Below, in pieces: positions 1 to 8,341 of a stretch of 59,576 nucleotides of DNA. The position numbers and the translations under genes are program-made. Within the stretch, counting starts at the first letter, position 1. Every line of letters begins with the position of its first letter. The notes under the pieces were generated by a model. It searched no databases, was not told the DNA's origin, and saw only the letters and a list, made by a program, of their open reading frames with translations. The DNA is from JBOFSQ01 sp051651625 (GTDB lineage: Bacteria > Planctomycetota > Planctomycetia > Pirellulales > Thermoguttaceae), in contig JBOFSQ010000091.1 of NCBI GenBank assembly GCA_051651625.1, positions 1-59,576 of the forward strand. Reading direction: 5' to 3'.

Positions 1-106
1 GCTGCTACGCCGTAACAGTCGCCGTTGCTTGCGACGTGCGGGCGTGAAGATACCGAGCAGAAGATGGTTTGTCGCGGTGGACGCGCAGAATGTCCACCAT
101 GTCCAC

Positions 107-127
107 CCTACCGAAAGAGTCGGTAGG
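107..127. repeat. short perfect hairpin
   Basis: A 7-bp inverted repeat CCTACCG/CGGTAGG has a 7-nt loop. It lies beyond the terminator of the gene ending at 221, next to two copies of a TGTCCACC motif. There is no T-tract, so its role is unknown. Confidence 0.4.
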
Positions 128-174
128 CACGTCCCACGCGTAGAATTGTGGCGTCACGCCACTTGTGGGGAATT

Positions 175-212
175 GAAAAAAAAGAGGGTGGACGTTTTCT
201 CACGTCCACCCT
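175..212 (-). terminator. rho-independent terminator of the 221-1237 gene
   Basis: An 11-bp perfect stem (AGGGTGGACGT at 185-195 pairs with ACGTCCACCCT at 202-212) encloses a 6-nt loop. On the minus strand it is followed by a run of T (the A-run at 175-183). It begins 9 nt past the stop of the upstream minus-strand gene, a textbook intrinsic terminator arrangement. Confidence 0.8.
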
Positions 213-220
213 GTCGCTAA

Positions 221-1237
221 CTATCCACACCGGTTGCATCGTTTGCTGACTTGGTCGCGTCCAGTCCTGCCGCTGGGGAATTTGTGATAATCTGTCGGGT
301 CGATTGCCTTGCGTTTTTCTTCAGGCAGTTTATTCCAGTCGTCGAGAATGTTTACCCACGGTGTTTTTGAATTGCTATAGACGGCTTGCCACTGCTCCAC
401 GCACCACGCCGTCTTGCCCTTTGTTTTGCGTTTTGTTTTGCTTTCGTTCGCGTTGATCGGCGTTGATGCGGTCGCCTTGCTTATCGCGGATGCGGCTTGC
501 GGAATCTTGAATTGACAGTCGCTTTTAACGACGTCGATTTCGGTCGGTACGGGATCAGCGTCGCGTAGCCACTTGGAATACTCGCTGTTGGTTTGCGCGA
601 AGACTGCGAAGAACTCTTCGATTTCTGCCCGCCATTGTGCCTCTTCCGCATATTTCGTTGGCCGCATTTGGTCTAGCGACTGCAAATTGACCAGTGCTTG
701 GAACGCCGCATCCAGTGACGGGAACGGTGGTGTCTCATTCCCAAGCAAGCCGAGGAAGATTCTTGTGATTTCAGTATCTCGGTTGGCGTTGTCTACGATT
801 GCCCAATTCGTGATTTTTGAATCAACATCCACGACAAGGTAACGCTGGTTTTCAAGTGCGCGGATAACGGCGTCGGGGGAGAAGTCGCCCCTCATTTTGA
901 GCGTCGCGTTAAAGACCCACCCGCCGTTGTCGATGCGGACATTGTGGGTGGTGTAGACACATCCCAGCGCGGAGAAGCGGTGAATTTCGTAGGGCGCGAA
1001 TGGTGCGTATGGCGTGTAATTGTCCGCCTCGCTACAAAGTTTCCGAACACTTTCGATAACTTTCCAACAAGAGTGTCCGTGCAAGCGACGTTCGGCAAAA
1101 TGGGTGCGTGTCTCGTCCGGCGTGTCCTTGACCCACAATCTCTCAAACGGCCACTCCGCCGCCGGAGCGGATGTGGTGTTGGCGTTGACCGTCGTCGTCT
1201 CGGGCGCGTGGGACTGCGTTTGCGGTTTGCTTGGCAT
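221..1237 (-). CDS. hypothetical protein, 338 aa
   Basis: The family is not recognised. The protein is soluble, with no signal peptide or membrane segment. It starts with a Ser/Thr/Ala-rich linker (residues 1-28), has a mixed alpha/beta body, a lysine-rich stretch near residue 270, and ends in a basic, cysteine-containing tail (SKRCNRCG). The ATG is chosen because a GGAG lies 8 nt upstream. It is the last gene of a minus-strand group (Rpn nuclease, GYF/DUF4041 gene, this gene) with about 50 bp to its upstream neighbour and a strong terminator after it. The operon suggests an accessory role, but no function can be inferred. Confidence 0.65.
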   Translation of the reverse strand: MPSKPQTQSHAPETTTVNANTTSAPAAEWPFERLWVKDTPDETRTHFAERRLHGHSCWKVIESVRKLCSEADNYTPYAPFAPYEIHRFSALGCVYTTHNVRIDNGGWVFNATLKMRGDFSPDAVIRALENQRYLVVDVDSKITNWAIVDNANRDTEITRIFLGLLGNETPPFPSLDAAFQALVNLQSLDQMRPTKYAEEAQWRAEIEEFFAVFAQTNSEYSKWLRDADPVPTEIDVVKSDCQFKIPQAASAISKATASTPINANESKTKRKTKGKTAWCVEQWQAVYSNSKTPWVNILDDWNKLPEEKRKAIDPTDYHKFPSGRTGRDQVSKRCNRCG

Positions 1238-1287
1238 TGGGCGACTCCATCAAGAAGGGATAGTCGGCGGCTCGCCGCCAGACCGCA

Positions 1288-2788
1288 TCACTCGTCAAAA
1301 TCTAGGATTCCCACAAAACTCGCGGCAATTTCGGCTTCCATTTCTGGCGTTACTTTTTGCGAGTTGAAAAACTCCGCCGCATAATCATCGCTGACAATGT
1401 ACTCGACTTTGCCGTGGTGCTGCTCGACCAGTCGCATGAGAGTCTCGCGGTCAGTGCGAAAAAACTCTTTCTGAAGTTTGATCTTGTTAACGCGGCAATG
1501 ATTGAGTGACCGGTGCAACGCCGTCTCAAGTGTTGGCGCGTCTTGGCAACTGATCATCATGTGGACATCAAACGGGAACGGAACGGATGCGCTGCCCAGT
1601 TCGTCGATACGTTCTTGCGGATCGTCACGGCGCGACATTCCGATTTTGAAAACGCCTTCGCCAAACGACCCGATATTGGAGATGATGTAAACGTGTCCCG
1701 CCTTGACCCCAAGTTCGGCATTTGAGATCGTTCGTTGCCCCGCGTCGATCTCTGATTGTTTTGCGGCAAGCTGTCGCTCAAGCTCGGCGATCTGCTGATT
1801 GTGAACGCCATTGGCTTCCGCAAGTGCCTTCCGAATTGCCACCTCAATCGCCGCACGCTCGCGCTCTGCCTGCCTCTGCTTTTCTTGAAGCTCGCGCAGT
1901 TCTCGCTCCTTACGTTTCTCCTTCTTGAATCTGCTCGCGAATACTGGCTTGCTTCGCTTTTTCCGCCTCGTGACGCAAAACCGTTCTGTATCGCTCGTGC
2001 AGTTTCTCACCCAACCTCGCTACATCTTCGCTAGTGAACGAGTACCCAATCGCACGACACGAATTGATAGTGGCCTCCAATCGCGTCTTCATCTGCGGAT
2101 AATTGGCACTGGTCAGCCGCGATGAAATCCACTCCACATTTTCCTCAAGATACCGCACCGCCAAAGCGTCGGCTCGTTGCTTGATGATAGTCTCTTCGGG
2201 CCGTTGAAGGTGTGACCGGATTTTTTCGAGATTGATACGCTCATTTTCCAATTTGATCTGGCGTTGGTCTAAATCAAGCCGGTGTTGATGGAGTCCGTTT
2301 TGCGTCGCCTCGTTTTGTTTCGCCAATTCTTGTACATTGTGTCTTTCTTCCTGTGTGAACACGATGACAAACGCTGCACCGACGCCAAACGCAGTGATGA
2401 TGAGCAGTACGCAGATTCCGGCGGCAACATTTCCACTCCAGAACAGGCCGAGCGAGACAAAAGTAAACAGTGCCACCAGCAATATGATGCAACCCGGGTA
2501 CGGCGTTGCCGCTATTTTCGCCGATGGTTCTTTGCCAGCGCTTTGCCGCACGCCATTCGCATATCCATCAAGATACGCGGCGTAATTATCGGGCTTGTCT
2601 GTGGTGATCGGATTGATAACCGCGAGTTTGAAGTGCTCCTTGAACGCGGAACTTGCGGGTCTTGGCGACTTCCAACTATCACGCAGTACGGCGGTATCAG
2701 CGGAGATCGTACCGTTGCGGATCAAATGGACGATTGCCAACTCGTCAATCGGTCCAATCCGCTTGCCACCAATGAAGTAAAAGTACAT
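1288..2788 (-). pseudogene. GYF-domain / DUF4041 / GIY-YIG (T5orf172) protein, split by a frameshift
   Basis: Two minus-strand reading frames together make one recognisable protein. The 5' part (2788 to 1910) encodes a GYF_2-like domain (MYFYFIGGKRIGPIDE at the start), two membrane segments near residues 90-140, a long coiled coil, and a helical DUF4041-like region. The 3' part (about 1930 to 1288) continues the charged coiled coil and carries a GIY-YIG/T5orf172 nuclease domain (HVYIISNIGSFGEGVFKIGM, then VPFPFD, EFFRT). The frame changes near 1920-1935: the first frame stops at 1910, while the homologous charged helix continues in the next frame. The ATG at 2788 is chosen because it leaves no overlap with the preceding gene (the upstream ATG at 2911 would overlap it by 70 bp) and starts the GYF fold directly. 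This may be a real pseudogene, a programmed shift or a sequence error. Related proteins occur in phage and defence contexts (family knowledge). Confidence 0.7.
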
Positions 2789-2840
2789 GGAGCGGTTCTT
2801 TTCAAGAGTGCTGGTCGCGCGGCGGATGTTGACGGGGAAC

Positions 2841-3710
2841 CTACCAAATTTGTTCGATTTCTTTGGTCGTGAGTCCGGTGTACTTGGCGATGACTTTTTG
2901 GTCAACGCCATCGGCTTTCATTGTGCGTGCGATTTCGATGGTTCGCGCTTCGTGTCCCTCTTTGCGTCCTTCTTTGAGACCCGCTTCGCGTCCTTTGTTT
3001 TCGGCGGTTTCGATAGTTGCCCAGTACGTCCAGTAATCGTTCTGAGCTTGCTCGTAGAGTGCTTGCTCGCGTTTGTCCATCGCCGCAATTTCTGCCGTGT
3101 GAAACGCTTTCTCGAACACCACCTCCTCACGCATGATCGCAGGAATGTGATTCAAGTCTGGCAGGTTCTTCAAGAAGTAAAGCCACTTGTCTTGGTGCGT
3201 GACGAGTTCAAACTCCGTTTTCTTGAAGAGCGGCATCTGGATGTAAATCATTTGCAACTTCTCGTAAAACTCTTTGCCGATCTGGTCTTTCAGCGACACT
3301 TCACGAATCAAAATCGGTTCGGACTTGTCCTTGTCGTACACGAAATCGAGAATACCAATGAAGTAGACGGTTCGTTGTTGGTAGTCCCACGCCTTGCCTT
3401 TCACGGCTTGTTCGCGGATCGGATGCGCGACGTAGTAGACGCTGCGGTCTTTGAAGTGCGTCTGTTCGGCCTTCTGCATCTCAACGATGAACGGTTCGTG
3501 TTCGGCGTTTTCGCAGTAGATGTCGAACACCGCGCGGCGGTCTTCGACCGATTCGCCGAGAACGTCGGGATTGCGAAACACTATCGTGCTGATCTGGTGA
3601 CGCTGCGGAAGTAGTGTGTTCAAGAAATCGATCAGCAAATCTTTGTTCGCCTCTTCGCCGAACAGTTTTTTGAAACCGAAGTCGGTGTACGGATTGATGT
3701 ACTTGCCCAT
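2841..3710 (-). CDS. Rpn/PDDEXK_2-family putative nuclease-transposase
   Basis: This 289-residue protein matches the Rpn (recombination-promoting nuclease) PDDEXK_2 type. It opens with MGKYINPYTDFGFKKLFG and has the active-site pattern D63 followed by E77-x-Q79 (FIVEMQ), the usual D...ExQ variant of the PD-(D/E)XK fold. The C-terminus is a charged helix with GREAGLKEGRKEGHE, typical of the family. Rpn proteins cut DNA and are linked to RecA-independent recombination and to defence (family knowledge). It is the first gene of a minus-strand group of three. A few charged residues end the protein, which appears complete. Confidence 0.85.
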   Translation of the reverse strand: MGKYINPYTDFGFKKLFGEEANKDLLIDFLNTLLPQRHQISTIVFRNPDVLGESVEDRRAVFDIYCENAEHEPFIVEMQKAEQTHFKDRSVYYVAHPIREQAVKGKAWDYQQRTVYFIGILDFVYDKDKSEPILIREVSLKDQIGKEFYEKLQMIYIQMPLFKKTEFELVTHQDKWLYFLKNLPDLNHIPAIMREEVVFEKAFHTAEIAAMDKREQALYEQAQNDYWTYWATIETAENKGREAGLKEGRKEGHEARTIEIARTMKADGVDQKVIAKYTGLTTKEIEQIW

Positions 3711-4020
3711 TGGACGCTCCTATTCTTCGCGGACTCTGCTTTCGATTTCTAGCGGTGACAATGTTACCGTGCGAACGCAGGTGCGTCAAGCGAGACTGGC
3801 GAGAGTCCGCAAGCGGCGGAATCGGACGGGCGGAGCGACTACCACCGATTGTGTCGCGTACGGAATTTGGTGTCGGTTGCCACTCCTTCCTTGGGACGGT
3901 CTCTCGTGTAGAATGGGACGCAGAATGGATAAGTATTAAGCATAAACAGACTGACGTCTTAATCGCTTCGGGTAGTGAATCCCAAGAGATTAGCATCTCA
4001 CGGAGTTTGAAAGGTAGCGA
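3711..4020. other. divergent intergenic region, rpn/rsmA
   Basis: This 310-bp gap separates the divergent Rpn gene and rsmA. No tRNA, long inverted repeat or convincing open frame is visible. An AAGG at 4011-4014, shortly before the GTG, could serve rsmA. No confident promoter was assigned. Confidence 0.4.
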
Positions 4021-4959
4021 GTGACAACAAACACAAATCCAGCGCAAACACGTTCTTATTTGATGAAGCGGTTCGAAGCGATTGGCATCAATCCGCGAAC
4101 AAAGCTCGGTCAAAATTTTTTAATAGACCTCAATCTGTTGCGACTTCTGCACGAATCGGCAGAACTAGAACCAAACGACGTTGTTCTCGAAGTCGGTACG
4201 GGAATGGGTTCACTAACCGCTGCGATGGCTCCGCAAGTTTCCGCAGTCGTAACAGTTGAACTCGACAAAGTCTTGCACCAGCTCGCTCAAGAAGAATTGT
4301 TCGGACACAAGAACATCACCATCATTCAGGGCGATATTCTCCAGCGCAAGAGCCTCATAAATGACGCCGTTGCTGCGGCGATCAAAGAGCGTTTGGCGGC
4401 CCGTCCGAAGGCGAAGTTCAAACTCGTTGCCAACTTACCCTACAGCATCGCTACGCCACTCATCACGACACTGCTGACGTGGGAACGTCCGCCAGACTTG
4501 ATGAGCGTGACAATTCAGAAAGAGCTTGCCGACAGAATATCAGCACGCCCAGCGACCAAAGATTGGGGTTCGCTCTCGCTCTGGATTCAATCGCAGTGTC
4601 GCGCCGAGACGGTGCGCGTGATGCCGCCGAGTGTTTTTTGGCCGCGACCGAAGGTGCATTCTGCGATTATCCGTATCGTTCTCGATGCGAAACGACGCGG
4701 AAAGATTGCCGACCTCGACTATTGGCACGAGTTTTCGCGGGCGGTTTTCTTTCACCGCCGCAAGTTTATTCGCGCCGAGCTTTGCAGTCTTCTCAAAAAG
4801 TCGCTCGACAAAGAGCAAGTTGACGCAATTCTCGCGCGACTTGAAATCGACCCGCAGTGCCGTGCCGAGACGCTCCCGCTCAAAACGATGCTCAAGCTGT
4901 GCGAAGTGTGCCGCCTCGAAACTCTATCACTTCCGCCGAAGCAGCGCAAGATTCTCTGA
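4021..4959 (+). CDS. rsmA: 16S rRNA (adenine-N6,N6)-dimethyltransferase
   Basis: RsmA/KsgA dimethylates two adjacent adenines in the 3' hairpin of 16S rRNA using SAM during late 30S assembly. Visible motifs are LGQNFLID near residue 29, the SAM-binding EVGTGMGSLT near residue 60, and the catalytic VANLPYSIATP (N-L-P-Y) near residue 140. The helical C-terminal domain follows. The length of 312 aa is a little above the usual 270. The start is GTG at 4021 with a weak AAGG upstream; ATG at 4063 is an alternative. A small ORF follows after 5 bp. Confidence 0.95.
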   Translation: MTTNTNPAQTRSYLMKRFEAIGINPRTKLGQNFLIDLNLLRLLHESAELEPNDVVLEVGTGMGSLTAAMAPQVSAVVTVELDKVLHQLAQEELFGHKNITIIQGDILQRKSLINDAVAAAIKERLAARPKAKFKLVANLPYSIATPLITTLLTWERPPDLMSVTIQKELADRISARPATKDWGSLSLWIQSQCRAETVRVMPPSVFWPRPKVHSAIIRIVLDAKRRGKIADLDYWHEFSRAVFFHRRKFIRAELCSLLKKSLDKEQVDAILARLEIDPQCRAETLPLKTMLKLCEVCRLETLSLPPKQRKIL

Positions 4960-4964
4960 ACATC

Positions 4965-5141
4965 ATGCCAGACGTTCCACTCGATCTTGAGACCAGCGTC
5001 ACCGACATCTTCATTACGAAGGATGGTCGGATTCGCTGTTTCGGTCTCTCACGCGAACTCCTCGCGCTCCTCTGCGAAACGGGGCTTGCCGACGAGTCAC
5101 TTCGTCGGCAGTGGGAAGAAGTCAGCGGCAATTCGAGATGA
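4965..5141 (+). CDS. small hypothetical protein, 58 aa
   Basis: The short frame begins at ATG 4965, 5 bp after the rsmA stop, so it is probably co-transcribed and reinitiated. The acidic protein (MPDVPLDLETSVTDIFITKD) has no recognised domain, signal peptide or membrane segment. Its composition is protein-like and it fills the gap exactly, which argues that it is real. Function unknown. Confidence 0.5.
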   Translation: MPDVPLDLETSVTDIFITKDGRIRCFGLSRELLALLCETGLADESLRRQWEEVSGNSR

Positions 5142-5158
5142 TCGATTCAGCAACCAAA

Positions 5159-6190
5159 TCACAGCGCGAGTGCGGGGATGTGTTTCGGCGGCGTGGGTAG
5201 TTCGGTCTTGTTGCGGATCGCTTCGAGCGTTGCCTTTTGAAAGTCGTTCGGGAACGCGCGATAATCGACCGTTGCACCGGCGCGGATCGATGTGATGGTC
5301 AGTTTCTCGTTGCGGCGAACGTTTACGAGGCGAAACTCGTGTGCCATTCCCGCTTCGGGGATGACGGAATGAATGTCGCCGCCAGTCGTTCCGAGTGTGG
5401 TGTATTCGATGCCATCTTTTTCGGCGTGTGTCATGTTATGGATGTGTCCGGCGAAGACGGTGCGAACATTTTTGGCCGCCACGAGTACATCGTGAACTTT
5501 GTCCCAGTCGTTGCCGTACCCACCTTTCCGCCAGCGTGGGTGGTGCAAGAAAAGAAAGACGTTGGCGGCGTCCGACATTGACGCGAGAGTTTTTTTGAGC
5601 CACGCGAACTGGGCCTCGCTCATCTTTTGACACGACGCCTTGCTGAAGTTTTTCTCGCCTGTTTCGGCGTCGCCTTCGTCGGAACAGAGAACGATGAACC
5701 CGCTGTTCCCGTAGCGGAACGAGTACCAGAGCGGCCCGAAGTGTTGTTCAAAGTCTTCTTCGTGTTCGCGTGGTGGTCGTCCGTCGCCGCGCCAGTAGAG
5801 GTCGTGATTTCCCGGCGTTGGGAACCACGGCATTTCGAGACGATTCATAACTGCTTGAAACTCGTTCATCTGCGCGATCCATTTCTCGGTGACGTTGTAA
5901 CCTTGCACCATGTCGCCGACGTTCATCACAAACGCTGGCCGAAAACGGTTAACATCGTCAACGGCAGTGGCGAGGATTTCGATCCCTTCCTGCGGTCCCG
6001 TCGTTCTGTCGCCGATGACGACGAACGAAAACGCATCAACATTCGGACTCGGTGCAATCGGCTCAACGGGCGCGTTGAGAATTTTTGTCCCAGTGCGCGA
6101 AGTTGAAACTGGTACACGGTCCGCAGCGACGGCGAACGTTGCAAGTCCAAACGCTGTTATCGTCAACCACAATCCAAAACGTGTCGTCAT
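5159..6190 (-). CDS. secreted metallophosphoesterase
   Basis: A calcineurin-like phosphoesterase of 343 aa. The start at 6190 gives a clear Sec signal peptide (MTTRFGLWLTITAFGLATFA, cleavage near AVA-AD) and has AAGGAG 7 nt upstream; the longer frame lacks both. Metal-binding motifs appear in order: VVIGDRT, NVGDMVQG, GNHDLYW, LFLHHP and FAGHIHN. This gives the usual dinuclear metal centre set. It probably acts in the periplasm on a phosphate ester or polyphosphate substrate that cannot be deduced. It converges on the rsmA/small-ORF pair, leaving 17 bp between their ends. Confidence 0.9.
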   Translation of the reverse strand: MTTRFGLWLTITAFGLATFAVAADRVPVSTSRTGTKILNAPVEPIAPSPNVDAFSFVVIGDRTTGPQEGIEILATAVDDVNRFRPAFVMNVGDMVQGYNVTEKWIAQMNEFQAVMNRLEMPWFPTPGNHDLYWRGDGRPPREHEEDFEQHFGPLWYSFRYGNSGFIVLCSDEGDAETGEKNFSKASCQKMSEAQFAWLKKTLASMSDAANVFLFLHHPRWRKGGYGNDWDKVHDVLVAAKNVRTVFAGHIHNMTHAEKDGIEYTTLGTTGGDIHSVIPEAGMAHEFRLVNVRRNEKLTITSIRAGATVDYRAFPNDFQKATLEAIRNKTELPTPPKHIPALAL

Positions 6191-6339
6191 CGTGAATCTC
6201 CTTGTGTTCATTGTTTTCCACCAAAAACCGATGGCGACCATTCTACTCGCCATCGCAATGTGACCAAGGGGCCTCTCGACGTTTCCAAATCTTCGTCTAC
6301 ACTTGCGGACTGCTAAACCGTTTTCAACAAGGACATCCC

Positions 6340-7953
6340 ATGCCGAAACAACCACCGCCGCCACCGTCCGCATCTGTCGAATCCATATCGACTACGCTCG
6401 CGCAAGAGAAAGAGTTAGACGTTCTCATCCGCGCACGCTACCCGATTATCTATATCGAAAGCTGGGAAGAAGAGCGTGTTGAAAAAACGCTCCTCGATAT
6501 TGCGAAGAAACGCGAGAAAGATTTTTTCGTCTGGACTGTCACAGACGGAATCATCCGCGCCGATGTCGAAACGCCAAAGGCGTCGGGGCGTTCGAGTAAG
6601 ACGACCGACCCAATCGCCGCACTCGATGCCGCCATCGAACACGTTCAAGGAGCGATCTACCTCTTCAAAGACTTTCATCGCTTCACCGAAGAAACACGTT
6701 GCAACCTCGCCGTCATTCGGAAACTCCGCGACGTTGCACAGCACTTCCGCGATTCGTACAAGTCGCTCGTCATCGTCGCGCCGAACTCGAAGATTTCCCC
6801 CGACCTCTCCAAAGATGTCACCGTCATTCGTTACGCCCTGCCGACAATCGACGACTTCAGTCGCCTCCTCGACAAAATAACCGAAGACGTGAAAGGAAAC
6901 CCGCGCATCCGCATCGACCTCTCAAAAGACGACCGAACGCGACTCCTCAACGCCGCCCGCGGACTCACACTCAAAGAAGCCGAAAATGTCTTCGCCAAAA
7001 CGCTCGTACTCAATGGGCACTTGAGTTCGGCAGACATATCGCTCGTCTTCGGCGAGAAACAACAGATCATCCGTAAGAGCGGACTCTTGGAATACTACGA
7101 GTCGCAAGAAACAATCAACAACGTTGCAGGACTCGAAAATCTCAAAGAATGGCTCTCAAAACGCAAAATCGCACTGTCGCAAGAAGCGGCACAGTTTGGG
7201 CTTCCGTCTCCGCGCGGTGTGCTACTTTTGGGCGTACAAGGTTGCGGTAAAAGTCTCTGCGCCAAAGCGGTCGCGGCGATGTGGGAACAGCCGCTGCTGC
7301 GGTTCGACATCGGTCGCCTGTTCAGCGGACTAGTCGGATCGAGCGAAGAGAATGTTCGCAGTGCGATTCACGTTGCCGAGAGCGTGGCACCGGCAATTCT
7401 CTGGATCGACGAGATCGACAAAGCCCTCGCCGGAACCGGCGGCAACACCGACGGTGGAACTTCGGCACGAGTTTTCGGTACGCTTCTGACGTGGCTCTCC
7501 GAAAAGACAGCACCGGTTTTCGTCATTGCTACAGCGAACAACATCTCCAATCTTCCGCCAGAGCTTCTTCGCAAAGGACGTTTCGACGAAATCTTTTTCG
7601 TCGATCTGCCGACGCACCGCGAGCGAGTCGAAATACTTCGGATTCACATTCTCAAACGCCACTGGGATGCCGACGAGTTCAACCTCAACGACTTGGCCGA
7701 CTTGAGCGAAGGGTTCAGCGGTGCGGAACTTGAAGAGGCGGTGATCGCTGCGCTCTTCGATGCGTTTGCGGAGAACAAATCGCTGACGACCGACTTTTTG
7801 GCAAAGTCGATTCGCGCGACGGTGCCGCTCTCGAAGACGATGAGTGAAGACTTGAGTCGTCTGCGCCAGTGGGCGTCGGGCCGCGCACGGATGGCGACCG
7901 AACTCGCCGAAAAAACCGCCGAAGCACCAAGACGAAAACTCGAACTTGAGTAA
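6340..7953 (+). CDS. AAA+ ATPase, Ycf46-like
   Basis: The 537-aa protein starts at ATG 6340, with AAGGA about 8 nt upstream; the upstream extension overlaps the divergent gene's promoter area. The N-terminal half (RYPIIYIESWEEERVE) and the C-terminal AAA module match the Ycf46/proteasome-ATPase-like group conserved in cyanobacteria and planctomycetes. The AAA domain shows Walker A GVQGCGKSL, Walker B ILWIDEIDKAL, sensor-1 FVIATANN and an arginine-finger region PPELLRKGRFDE. Residues 4-8 are a proline run. It is presumably a cytosolic remodelling ATPase; the substrate is unknown (in cyanobacteria Ycf46 is linked to inorganic carbon use). Confidence 0.85.
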   Translation: MPKQPPPPPSASVESISTTLAQEKELDVLIRARYPIIYIESWEEERVEKTLLDIAKKREKDFFVWTVTDGIIRADVETPKASGRSSKTTDPIAALDAAIEHVQGAIYLFKDFHRFTEETRCNLAVIRKLRDVAQHFRDSYKSLVIVAPNSKISPDLSKDVTVIRYALPTIDDFSRLLDKITEDVKGNPRIRIDLSKDDRTRLLNAARGLTLKEAENVFAKTLVLNGHLSSADISLVFGEKQQIIRKSGLLEYYESQETINNVAGLENLKEWLSKRKIALSQEAAQFGLPSPRGVLLLGVQGCGKSLCAKAVAAMWEQPLLRFDIGRLFSGLVGSSEENVRSAIHVAESVAPAILWIDEIDKALAGTGGNTDGGTSARVFGTLLTWLSEKTAPVFVIATANNISNLPPELLRKGRFDEIFFVDLPTHRERVEILRIHILKRHWDADEFNLNDLADLSEGFSGAELEEAVIAALFDAFAENKSLTTDFLAKSIRATVPLSKTMSEDLSRLRQWASGRARMATELAEKTAEAPRRKLELE

Positions 7954-8341
7954 TCGTAAGCGTTCACGAATTTTACGTTTACTCGCAGTTCTTTTTTTTC
8001 ACACGGAGTCACAGAGGCACGGAGGGAGTCGCATGATTGCATGCATTACGAGCGGCTCTTTGTTTCACACAAAGGCGCAAAGAGCACAAAGGTTACGAAG
8101 CGGATTGGAATTGAAAACGTCCTTTGTGTTCTTCGTGTACTTCGTGCCTTTGTGAGAGAAAAAGAAACTGCCAACAATGCGTAAAATTTGCGACAATCTG
8201 CGGCATCTGCGGATTCATCTCCTCTCCGTGCCCCCGTGCATCCGTGTGAAACTCCTCGAAATTCCGTGAACGGATACCCGGCTTCTATTCATACCCACAA
8301 CGAATAATCTACCCCACAAAAACATCGAAGGAGAACACGTC
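7954..8341. repeat. intergenic region with degenerate 'CTTCGTG/TTCGTGT' and 'ATCTGCGGCATCTGCGG' repeats
   Basis: The gap holds degenerate repeats of CTTTGTG/CTTCGTG and its complement (about 7998-8160) and a block GACAATCTGCGGCATCTGCGG near 8190-8215. The latter block recurs almost unchanged near 19777-19800. Such tracts are common non-coding filler in environmental genomes. The 3' end carries AAGGAG just before the next gene's ATG. No coding potential is seen. Confidence 0.55.

Noticed and set aside
29..220. 63-aa plus-strand frame at the window start
   Set aside because: It covers the terminator hairpin and A-run (175-212) and has low-complexity Arg-rich text; no homology-like pattern.
1020..1384. 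Plus-strand frames opposite the first minus-strand genes
   Set aside because: Shadow frames of the real genes, Arg/Ser-rich, no start signals.
3711..4020. Possible promoter or RNA between rpn and rsmA
   Set aside because: TTGGGA and TAGAAT are too close together (about 12 bp) to be a credible promoter pair; no RNA fold recognised.
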